From Gemmatimonadota bacterium (GTDB lineage: Bacteria; Gemmatimonadota; Gemmatimonadetes; Gemmatimonadales; Gemmatimonadaceae), in contig QHUV01000178.1 in assembly GCA_003222065.1 (NCBI GenBank), positions 1-5,201 of the forward strand: a stretch of DNA of 5,201 nucleotides, given 5' to 3'. Below, piece after piece: positions 1-4,953 of this stretch. Each line of letters starts with the position of its first letter. Position 1 is the first letter of the stretch. Below the pieces are notes generated by a model, which ran no database searches, had not been told where the DNA came from, and was given only the letters and a program-made list of their open reading frames with translations. A program made the position numbers and the translations under genes.

Positions 1-708
1 ATTCGCATCCACACCGACGCCCTCAAGGATCGGTACCCGGCGTTCGGCGACTACGTCGCCAAGTACGCCGATCCGGCGCACTATCGCTTCTCGCTTACCG
101 ACAAGAGCGGCGCGATCTGGTTCGACCTGCGGGGCGCCGATCGGCAGTTCGACGTTCACTACCGAGCCGCGCAGGGTCGGCTCGTTCCTCTGTACGGCCC
201 GCCGCGCACACGTCCGGACACGCTCGAGCTGCACGTCGACTTCACGACGAAGCTCAAGCTTTTCACGGTCGGCGTCCGCAACTTGGTTGCGGACTTCATC
301 ATCACGGCTACGCCACACGAACGAGCCTGGACGATGATCGCGCGGCGCGAGCCCGAGTGGAGCCTTCCGTTCATCACCGAGCGCTTCCTCCGTTCGCCGC
401 TCCGACGACCGTTCACCGGCACCGGCGTCATCTTCCACCTCGGCATTCGCGATAGCGCCGAGGCACAAACGCTGCTCGAGCGTCGCTCGCACGCGGAGGT
501 GCAGGAAAGCGCGATTCTACGTTTCCTCAACTCGCTCGGGTCGGGGGCGATGAGCGACCTCTCCGATCGCACGGAGCGGGAAGAAGAGCAGTTTCTCCGC
601 GAGGTCTTCCTGGCATTGCAGGCGGATGCCCGAGCCTTGGCGCCGTCACTCGGCGCGGGATCTCCGGTCGCGCCGGAGACGGAAAAGGCAAACGCCGCGG
701 ACCCGTAG
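1..708 (+). CDS. Unrecognised protein, 3' part (5' end outside window)
   Basis: The frame is open from the first base to a TAG at 706-708, giving 235 residues with no start needed inside the window. Third positions are strongly GC-biased throughout, as expected of real coding sequence here, and this frame begins well before the first internal ATG at 283. The visible protein is soluble-looking, with no signal peptide or transmembrane segment in this part. It starts with an aromatic-rich, beta-like stretch (about residues 15-75, with FSLTDKSGAIWFDL), continues through a mixed region (LELHVDFTTKLKLFTVGVRN near residues 79-98), and has a helical acidic segment (about residues 185-215, with EREEEQFLREVFLALQADA). 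The last 20 residues are a low-complexity Ala/Pro tail. I recognise no family or catalytic motif and assign no function. The downstream tRNA is on the opposite strand, so the gene stands alone on its right side. Confidence 0.8.
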   Translation: MRIHTDALKDRYPAFGDYVAKYADPAHYRFSLTDKSGAIWFDLRGADRQFDVHYRAAQGRLVPLYGPPRTRPDTLELHVDFTTKLKLFTVGVRNLVADFIITATPHERAWTMIARREPEWSLPFITERFLRSPLRRPFTGTGVIFHLGIRDSAEAQTLLERRSHAEVQESAILRFLNSLGSGAMSDLSDRTEREEEQFLREVFLALQADARALAPSLGAGSPVAPETEKANAADP

Positions 709-873
709 GCCGGCGGCGTCTCGTCGGCGCCATTGCGCCTGACTCTATGTGTTCCGGATGTCCTGGCCGGAACTTGCCGCGCACGCTGTCATTGGAACTC
801 TCCGTCCTACCGAGCAGCGGCGGGCAACGTTCTAATTTGGCGAGTTCTGTGCCAAAGTTGTGATCGGTGCCTA

Positions 874-946
874 TGGAGCTGAGGGGAGTCGAACCCCTGA
901 CCTCTGCAGTGCGATTGCAGCGCTCTCCCAGCTGAGCTACAGCCCC
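874..946 (-). tRNA. tRNA-Ala, anticodon CGC
   Basis: On the minus strand this folds into a complete 73-nt cloverleaf. The acceptor stem GGGGCTG pairs with CAGCTCC, the D-arm contains GCTC-AGCTGGGA-GAGC, the anticodon stem CTGCA/TGCAG encloses loop ATCGCAC, and the T-arm is AGGGG-TTCGACT-CCCCT. The loop puts CGC at positions 34-36, which reads the alanine codon GCG. The acceptor stem carries the G3:U70 wobble, the identity element of tRNA-Ala, and the discriminator is A73. The bases after A73 are TAG, so CCA is not encoded and must be added by nucleotidyltransferase after 3' trimming. The tRNA is antisense to both flanking genes. The 165 bases between it and the upstream gene (709-873) contain no credible gene. 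Confidence 0.97.
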
Positions 947-957
947 GTCTCCGAGCG

Positions 958-986
958 GTGATACGACTTCGTCGCCCGACCGTACA
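958..986 (-). promoter_or_regulatory. Possible tRNA-Ala promoter
   Basis: Reading the minus strand, TATCAC (963 to 958) lies 11 bases upstream of the first tRNA base, which would place the transcription start about 5 nt before the mature 5' end. A weak -35-like TGTACG (986 to 981) is 17 bases further up. The -10 matches the sigma-70 consensus at four of six positions and the -35 at three of six. The call rests mainly on position relative to the tRNA. Confidence 0.3.
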
Positions 987-1017
987 CGGAAACGGCCCCG
1001 CGAGCGGGGCCGCCGTG
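985..1017 (-). terminator. Strong GC hairpin, likely intrinsic terminator
   Basis: CGGCCCCG (993-1000) and CGGGGCCG (1005-1012) form a perfect 8-bp stem around a CGAG loop. An outer CACGG/CCGTG stem (985-989 with 1013-1017) extends it, interrupted by an AAA bulge. Read on the minus strand the inner stem is followed by TTT, the more terminator-like direction, though the T-run is short. On the plus strand it is followed by CCGTGATT, which is less convincing. It lies just upstream of the tRNA promoter region and could insulate the tRNA from leftward antisense transcription, or could end rightward transcription from the first gene. Which direction works cannot be settled from sequence alone. Confidence 0.5.
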
Positions 1018-1126
1018 ATTGCGTGTCAATCTACGTCGTTCCCCACTCCCGTCAAGCTGGACGCACTGCCCGGAGTGGCAGTAACAATCGCTCGCAAATA
1101 AGACCTCACCGTACCAATCGCCAATG

Positions 1127-1135
1127 TTCTAGTTT
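1127..1135 (+). promoter_or_regulatory. -10 element of the dehydratase gene, probably leaderless
   Basis: TTC-TAGTTT ends eight bases before the ATG at 1144, so transcription would begin at or within a few bases of the start codon. There is no Shine-Dalgarno sequence between 1110 and 1143, and no good -35 hexamer is visible. The same layout and a similar sequence precede rnz (3984-3993), which supports it as a genuine signal. Confidence 0.45.
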
Positions 1136-1143
1136 CTACACCC

Positions 1144-2169
1144 ATGACTACGCCAAGCTCCATTCGCGATCCCGCCACCGCGTCGTTCTCCTTCTCCGAT
1201 CTCCGTCCGACGGACGTGCTCGCGGCGAGCGCGCGCATTCACGAGCTCGTGCGACGCACACCGCTCGTGCGCAGTGTGGCCCTGAGTGAAATCGTTGGCG
1301 GCGACGTCTACTTGAAACTGGAAAACGAGCAGATCACCGGATCCTTCAAGCTCCGTGGCGCGGTCAACGCCATTGCGGCATTAACGCCCGACGTGCGGGC
1401 GCGCGGCGTCGTCGTGTCATCGGCGGGGAATCATGGACTCGGCATCGCCTACGCGGCGCGCTATTTCAAGATCCCGGCGACGGTTTTCGTGCCGCGGACC
1501 GCGCCGCAGGTCAAGCGCGACGGCATCGCGGCGCTCGGCGCGACACTCGACTGCACAGAACCGCATTACGACGCGGCGATGGGGGCGGCGATGGCCTTCG
1601 CCGAAGAAAGCGGCGCGACATTCATCAATCCGTGCTTCGGCGCGGCGCTGATCGCCGGCCAAGGCACGGTCGCGCTCGAGATCTTGAGTGAGCTGCCCAA
1701 CATGGCGTCGCTCGTCGTCAACGTCGGCGGGGGCGGACTGCTCGCCGGCTGCGCGAGTCTGGTGCGGCCGCTATTGCCGTCGGCGCGAATCGTCGGTGCG
1801 CAGAGCGAGAAGACGGCGGCGATGGCGCGGTCGATGGCGGCGGGACGTGTTGTCGACATCGAGGACGAGGGCACGCTCGCCGATGGACTGGCTGGTCAGA
1901 TCGACGAGGCAGGATTGGAGATCGGACGGCACGCGCTCGACGAGATCGCGACGGTGACGGAGGAGCAGATCGCGGAGACGATCGCGTGGCTCTGGCACCA
2001 ACATGGCGCGCGCGTCGAAGGCGCGGGCGCCGCGGCGACGGCCGCCGTGCTTCATCGCGCTATTGCCCCGCTGCCGACGCCCGCCGCCATCATCGTCAGC
2101 GGCGGGAACATCGACGCCACCAAATTCGAGCAGATCGTTGAGCGTGGAGCGTTAGGCGTTGAGCGTTGA
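1144..2169 (+). CDS. Threonine/serine dehydratase (threonine ammonia-lyase), PLP-dependent
   Basis: This 341-residue cytosolic enzyme belongs to fold-type II PLP enzymes. It would deaminate L-threonine to 2-oxobutanoate, or serine to pyruvate, plus ammonia. The signature motifs appear in order: GSFKLRGA with the PLP Schiff-base lysine K69, SSAGNHGLG (residues 92-100, substrate/PLP contact), the PLP-phosphate-binding glycine loop GGGGLL (195-200), TLADGLA near 244-250, and the C-terminal SGGN (319-322). There is no ACT domain after the catalytic domain, so it is like catabolic TdcB or the short IlvA forms rather than the isoleucine-inhibited biosynthetic IlvA. Serine racemase shares these motifs and cannot be excluded. 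The ATG at 1144 is chosen because it leaves a normal N-terminus and sits eight bases after a -10-like element. The last ten residues (332-341, VERGALGVER) are encoded by a 7-base repeat array that also supplies the TGA. The gene is convergent with the KGG-protein gene. Confidence 0.93.
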   Translation: MTTPSSIRDPATASFSFSDLRPTDVLAASARIHELVRRTPLVRSVALSEIVGGDVYLKLENEQITGSFKLRGAVNAIAALTPDVRARGVVVSSAGNHGLGIAYAARYFKIPATVFVPRTAPQVKRDGIAALGATLDCTEPHYDAAMGAAMAFAEESGATFINPCFGAALIAGQGTVALEILSELPNMASLVVNVGGGGLLAGCASLVRPLLPSARIVGAQSEKTAAMARSMAAGRVVDIEDEGTLADGLAGQIDEAGLEIGRHALDEIATVTEEQIAETIAWLWHQHGARVEGAGAAATAAVLHRAIAPLPTPAAIIVSGGNIDATKFEQIVERGALGVER

Positions 2170-2231
2170 GCGTTGAGAGAACGCTAATCGGTTTACGCTC
2201 TACGCTCTACGCCCAACGCTCCACGCTCCAC
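2137..2231. terminator. Possible bidirectional transcription terminator
   Basis: The paired arms 2137-2171 and 2197-2231 can form a roughly 35-bp imperfect hairpin with a 25-base loop, placed exactly where two convergent transcripts meet. There is no T-tract on either side, so it is not a textbook intrinsic terminator. A role in ending or protecting both mRNAs is inferred from position and fold only. Confidence 0.35.
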
Positions 2232-2238
2232 GCTAATG
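2137..2238. repeat. Inverted array of 7-base repeats at a convergent gene junction
   Basis: The left arm (2137-2178) is six contiguous heptamers: GTTGAGC, GTGGAGC, GTTAGGC, GTTGAGC, GTTGAGC, GTTGAGA. After an 18-base centre the right arm (2197-2238) is six heptamers of the reverse complement: GCTCTAC twice, GCCCAAC, GCTCCAC twice, GCTAATG. Units 1-5 of the left arm pair with units 5-1 of the right arm (2137-2171 with 2197-2231), leaving about one mismatch per unit and one perfect unit pair. The array covers the last ten codons and TGA of the dehydratase, and the last codon and TAG of the KGG gene on the other strand. A related direct array lies at 4929-4949. Confidence 0.9.
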
Positions 2239-2790
2239 GTTCACATTGCGATCGGCGGCGCCCGACGACGCTGACCGCGATTCTCCGCCCAACGAGCTGT
2301 TCGTGCCACGCGCGCCCTGAGTGCTCGCGCTCACGCCGTTGGCCTGTCCGCCGCCGGCGCCCTGCAAGCCAACTTCCCTATCGGTGAGTGTCGCACGCGA
2401 GTTCTGCGTCGCTCCGTCGCCACCGTTACTCGTCCCCTGCGTGTTCGCCGGCACGGGAGTGCGCGTGCGCGAGTGACCGCGCGCTTCCCCGCCGCGTCGT
2501 CCGATCATCGCCATATGCTCCCGATTGCGGCTGACCGCCTGGCCGCCCTTGCGGCCGGCGTTTCGCGCTTCGTCAGAATCGAATTCGTGCGCGGTGCCCT
2601 TTGCATGCGCCGCTTTCCCACCTTTGCTCGCGATCTCGCGCTGCTTACCGCGATCCATAGACGCGAAACCACGGTTGCTTCGCCGACCGCCACCGCTCTG
2701 CATGTCACGGTCCGTCGCGATCGATGCGTCACGCTGCTCGCGGTCGACCGCTTCGTCAATGCGATCGTCGTTGCCTGGTCTGTTCGGCAT
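2233..2790 (-). CDS. KGG-repeat stress protein (YciG/GsiB-type) with long disordered tail
   Basis: This 185-residue, very hydrophilic, cysteine-free protein carries three repeats of the KGG family (Pfam KGG, as in E. coli YciG and B. subtilis GsiB). They are GFASMDRGKQREIASKGGKA (41-60), DSDEARNAGRKGGQAVSRN (71-89) and REHMAMIGRRGGEARG (90-105). Such proteins are hydrophilins linked to desiccation, starvation or general stress; they have no known catalytic activity. Residues 1-40 are charged and Gly/Arg-rich, and residues 108-185 are a low-complexity Gly/Ser/Thr/Asn/Gln tail without a recognisable domain, longer than the repeat module itself. An in-frame ATG at 2826 exists, but the ATG at 2790 is preferred because GGGAGGAG precedes it closely. 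The gene follows the short-chain dehydrogenase on the same strand after 172 bases. Its stop TAG lies inside the heptamer array. Confidence 0.88.
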   Translation of the reverse strand: MPNRPGNDDRIDEAVDREQRDASIATDRDMQSGGGRRSNRGFASMDRGKQREIASKGGKAAHAKGTAHEFDSDEARNAGRKGGQAVSRNREHMAMIGRRGGEARGHSRTRTPVPANTQGTSNGGDGATQNSRATLTDREVGLQGAGGGQANGVSASTQGARGTNSSLGGESRSASSGAADRNVNH

Positions 2791-2794
2791 CCTG

Positions 2795-2802
2795 CTCCTC
2801 CC
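2795..2802 (-). promoter_or_regulatory. Ribosome binding site of the KGG gene
   Basis: On the minus strand GGGAGGAG is followed by CAGG and then ATG at 2790. This strong Shine-Dalgarno match decides the start against the upstream in-frame ATG at 2826. It contrasts with the dehydratase and rnz, which have none. Confidence 0.75.
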
Positions 2803-2962
2803 AAGAGTCTCTAGCACGGTTCGCAACCACTGGCGACTCCCAGCACAACGCGTGCTCGGAACGTCGTCGTTTCACTCGAGGCCCCCCCGGGCCGAGCCGA
2901 TTCGTGAAATGCAAACTGCGGACCCCCGACGCGCAACGTGCCACGCGTCACGCAATCGAGAC

Positions 2963-3916
2963 TCATGCTGCTGTCGTCTCACCGCCGAGTAACGTGAGTA
3001 CTTCGCCGGTGATGTAACTCGAGTCCGCGTTCGAGGCGAAGAACACGTACGCTGGCGCCACTTCTTCCGGCTGCCCCGGACGCTTCATCGGTGTTTCCTT
3101 GCCGTGCTTCGCCGCTTCCTTGGCCTCCTTGTCGGCCACATTCAATGGAGTCCAGATGGGACCCGGTGCGATGCAATTTACGCGAATCTCCTTTTCGACG
3201 AGATTCTGGGCGAGCGACTTCGTAAAGGCGTGTATCGCGCCCTTCGTCGCGGCGTAATCGAGCAACTCCTTACTTCCCTCTAATCCGGTGATCGAGCCGG
3301 TGTTCACGATCGCGCTACCGCGTTCGAGGTGGGGGATCGCGGCGCGCGCCATGAAAAAATAACCAAAGATGTTCGTGCGGAACGTCCGCTCGAGTTGTTC
3401 CTCAGTGATATCGGCGATGGACGTCTGATGCTGCTGGAAGGCGGCATTGTTCACGAGAATGTCCAGCCGTCCCAGCTCATCGACGACACGTTGCACCGCG
3501 CGTTCGCAGAATCTCGAATCGCGGACGTCACCCGGCATCAGCAGGCAGCGCTTTCCCTCCGCGGCGACCGCGTCGCGCGTCTCCTCGGCGTCGCGCTCTT
3601 CCTCCGGAAGAAACACGATGCCGACGTCGGCGCCTTCACGTGCATAGAGCACCGCTACGGCACGGCCAATTCCCGAATCGCCGCCGGTGATGAGCGCAAC
3701 GCGCCCATCGAGCTTTCCTGATCCGCTATAATTGGGCGCCTTGTAGCGAGGTCGCGGCCGCATTCTCGCTTCCAAGCCGGGCTTGGATTGGTGTTGCGGC
3801 GGAAAGGGCGGCTTCGGCTTGGTGCCGTTGCTTTGTGCTCCCCCGCGCTTTGCTGCGCGTGAGGCGCTCTTTCCCCTACGCGAGTGGGTCGTGCGCCCTG
3901 ACTTCGTGGTCGGCAT
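2963..3916 (-). CDS. Short-chain dehydrogenase/reductase, YghA / general stress protein 39 type
   Basis: This 317-residue NAD(P)-dependent oxidoreductase has a Rossmann fold. The cofactor motif TGGDSGIG is at 77-84, and VNNAA (155-159) is the structural NNAG-type motif. The catalytic set is N182, S208 (in NTGS), Y221 and K225 (YAATK), and PGPIWTPL (251-258) follows. The segment before the Rossmann fold (PKPPFPPQHQSKPGLEARM, about 34-52) is typical of the YghA, YhdF and Gsp39 branch, proposed to act on aldehydes or sugar alcohols; the true substrate is unknown. The first 33 residues are an additional Lys/Arg/Ser-rich, probably disordered tail. The frame stays open to an ATG at 4030, but the ATG at 3916 is chosen because AAAGGAG lies just upstream and the longer form would overlap rnz. 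The gene is divergent from rnz and upstream of the KGG gene on the same strand. In B. subtilis, GsiB and Gsp39 relatives of these two products are both general-stress proteins. Confidence 0.92.
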   Translation of the reverse strand: MPTTKSGRTTHSRRGKSASRAAKRGGAQSNGTKPKPPFPPQHQSKPGLEARMRPRPRYKAPNYSGSGKLDGRVALITGGDSGIGRAVAVLYAREGADVGIVFLPEEERDAEETRDAVAAEGKRCLLMPGDVRDSRFCERAVQRVVDELGRLDILVNNAAFQQHQTSIADITEEQLERTFRTNIFGYFFMARAAIPHLERGSAIVNTGSITGLEGSKELLDYAATKGAIHAFTKSLAQNLVEKEIRVNCIAPGPIWTPLNVADKEAKEAAKHGKETPMKRPGQPEEVAPAYVFFASNADSSYITGEVLTLLGGETTAA

Positions 3917-3920
3917 CAGA

Positions 3921-3927
3921 CTCCTTT
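3921..3927 (-). promoter_or_regulatory. Ribosome binding site of the dehydrogenase gene
   Basis: On the minus strand AAAGGAG is followed by TCTG and the ATG at 3916. The four-base gap is slightly short but within the functional range. It fixes the start at 3916 rather than at the upstream ATG at 4030. Confidence 0.7.
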
Positions 3928-3947
3928 CGACGGATTGCTGGTGTGCC

Positions 3948-3956
3948 GCAAAACTA
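3948..3956 (-). promoter_or_regulatory. Possible -10 element of the dehydrogenase gene
   Basis: TAGTTTTGC on the minus strand contains the same TAGTTT hexamer as the dehydratase promoter. It would give a leader of roughly 28 nt carrying the Shine-Dalgarno site at 3921-3927. The sequence 17 bases upstream (CGGACG) is not a recognisable -35. A divergent promoter for rnz starts about 30 bases away. Confidence 0.35.
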
Positions 3957-3957
3957 G

Positions 3958-3974
3958 GGCCGCCGGGGGTGGCC
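3958..3974. promoter_or_regulatory. GC-rich dyad between two divergent promoters
   Basis: GGCCGCC (3958-3964), GGG, then GGTGGCC (3968-3974) form a near-perfect inverted repeat matching at six of seven positions. It sits between the leftward -10 at 3951-3956 and the rightward -10 at 3988-3993, where a shared operator would be placed. In such GC-rich sequence a dyad of this size can arise by chance. Confidence 0.2.
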
Positions 3975-3983
3975 GTCCGCAGC

Positions 3984-3993
3984 TTCTTATATT
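3984..3993 (+). promoter_or_regulatory. -10 element of rnz, probably leaderless
   Basis: TTCT-TATATT ends eight bases before the rnz ATG at 4002, so transcription would start at or just before the start codon. No Shine-Dalgarno sequence is present; the bases in between are CACACTCC. TATATT matches the -10 consensus at five of six positions and stands out in GC-rich surroundings. Confidence 0.55.
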
Positions 3994-4001
3994 CACACTC
4001 C

Positions 4002-4940
4002 ATGTCGCTCAGCTTGCGCTTTCTCGGCACCGCCGCGTCACGGCCGACCGTGGAGCGGAACGTCGCCGCGCTCGCGCTAATGCGCGAGGGCGAGACGCTG
4101 CTGTTCGATTGCGGCGAAGGAACTCAGCGGCAGATGATGCGCTATCACGTGTCGTTCGCTCTCGCCGACGTGTTCTTCACGCACTTCCATGCGGACCACG
4201 TCATCGGCATCATCGGCCTTATGCGGACGATGGCGCTCCAAGGCCGCACAGACGTGCTTCGACTGTGGGGCCCGCGCGGCGCGACGCGCGTGCTCCGTCG
4301 CGCCGAACAATTCGGCTTTGATAGGCTGAGTTTTCCGGTCGAGATCGCGGAGCTGGACCCTGATCAAGCGCTGCGGCGAAACGGCTACGACTTGATTCCG
4401 TTCGGCGTCGATCATCGCGGTTCGGCGTCGCTGGGGTACGCGCTTGTCGAGCAAACACGAAAGGGCCGCTTCAATCCCGAGCTCGCGCGCGAGATGGGAA
4501 TTCCGGAAGGACCGCTCTGGGGACAGATCCACCGCGGCAACGCGGTATCACTGCCCGACGGACGGCGGATCGAGCCATCGGTTCTCGTTGGACCAACGCG
4601 TCCGGGACGACGCGTCGTGATCACAGGCGACACGCGGCCGTGCGCGGCGACGACCGAGATGGCGCGCAACGCGGATCTGTTGGTTCATGAGGCGACGTTC
4701 GGCGAAGAAGAGGCGGCGCGCGCGGCGGAGACAGGACACTCGACAGCACGCGAGGCGGCGAGCGTCGCGCGTGATGCGGACGTGCGCCGTCTCGTGCTCA
4801 CTCACTTTTCGGCGCGCTACTCCCGCGACGCGTCCGAGTTGGAGCGCGAGGCGCGCGAGGTATTTGCCAACGTGCTCGTCGCGCGCGACGGAACGGAGAT
4901 CGACGTTCCCTACGCCGAGCGCATTTGCGTAGAGTGTTGA
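4002..4940 (+). CDS. rnz: Ribonuclease Z (tRNA 3' endonuclease)
   Basis: This 312-residue cytosolic metallo-beta-lactamase-fold nuclease cuts tRNA precursors just after the discriminator base, preparing 3' ends for CCA addition. Length and motifs fit the short bacterial form. FLGTAASRPTVERN is at 8-20 and FDCGEGTQRQMMR at 35-47. The zinc-binding HFHADH is at 61-66 (H61, H63, D65, H66). Further zinc ligands are expected at H138, D210 (ITGDTRP) and H268 (LTHFSARY), with H246 in GHSTAREAA. The IPEGPLWGQIHRG stretch (167-179) and LVHEATF (227-233) are also typical of the family. The usual HxHGDH glycine is alanine here. The frame is open upstream to an ATG at 3783, but 4002 is chosen because FLGT should lie within about ten residues of the start and a -10 element ends eight bases before it. 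The last three codons and the TGA lie in a heptamer repeat. It is convergent with the gene at 4954-5201. Confidence 0.96.
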   Translation: MSLSLRFLGTAASRPTVERNVAALALMREGETLLFDCGEGTQRQMMRYHVSFALADVFFTHFHADHVIGIIGLMRTMALQGRTDVLRLWGPRGATRVLRRAEQFGFDRLSFPVEIAELDPDQALRRNGYDLIPFGVDHRGSASLGYALVEQTRKGRFNPELAREMGIPEGPLWGQIHRGNAVSLPDGRRIEPSVLVGPTRPGRRVVITGDTRPCAATTEMARNADLLVHEATFGEEEAARAAETGHSTAREAASVARDADVRRLVLTHFSARYSRDASELEREAREVFANVLVARDGTEIDVPYAERICVEC

Positions 4941-4949
4941 GCGTTGAGC
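4929..4949 (+). repeat. Short direct array of the same 7-base repeat at the rnz stop
   Basis: Three contiguous units, GTAGAGT, GTTGAGC and GTTGAGC, match the family at 2137-2178. They encode the last residues of RNase Z (V310-E311-C312) and provide its TGA (4938-4940). No inverted partner arm follows, so this copy cannot form the large hairpin seen at 2137-2238. The convergent gene's stop lies five bases further on. Confidence 0.85.
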
Positions 4950-4953
4950 GCCG

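Noticed and set aside
159..572. Minus-strand open frame of 137 residues
   Set aside because: It is antisense to the well-supported plus frame, Ser/Arg-rich in the way of GC-rich shadow frames, and has no recognisable motif.
830..840. TTC-TAATTT, similar to the two leaderless -10 elements
   Set aside because: No start codon at the expected distance and no gene downstream on the plus strand; it would only produce RNA antisense to the tRNA. Possibly a chance AT-rich stretch.
2137..2238. CRISPR array or insertion-sequence end
   Set aside because: Units are 7 bases with no spacers, there are no cas or transposase genes, and no target-site duplication is visible.
2875..2896. Hairpin CTC-GA-GGCCC / GGGCC-GAG between the dehydrogenase and the KGG gene
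   Set aside because: Short, bulged and without a T-tract on either strand; built around a run of C that folds easily by chance. Not enough to call a terminator splitting the two genes.
2473..3017. Plus-strand open frames opposite the KGG gene and the following gap
   Set aside because: They are shadows of the KGG gene: Arg/Ser/Cys-rich, without a ribosome binding site or motif, while the opposite strand carries a clear conserved family.
3329..3721. Plus-strand open frame of 130 residues
   Set aside because: It lies wholly antisense to the Rossmann core of the dehydrogenase and shows no independent coding signal.
3783..4001. Longer RNase Z beginning at 3783
   Set aside because: The additional 73 residues (Cys/Gly/Pro-rich) are read antisense to the dehydrogenase tail, while family members begin a few residues before FLGT, matching the ATG at 4002.
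3917..4030. Longer dehydrogenase beginning at the minus-strand ATG at 4030
   Set aside because: It would overlap the rnz start and promoter, adds a segment unlike the family, and ignores the AAAGGAG site in front of the ATG at 3916.
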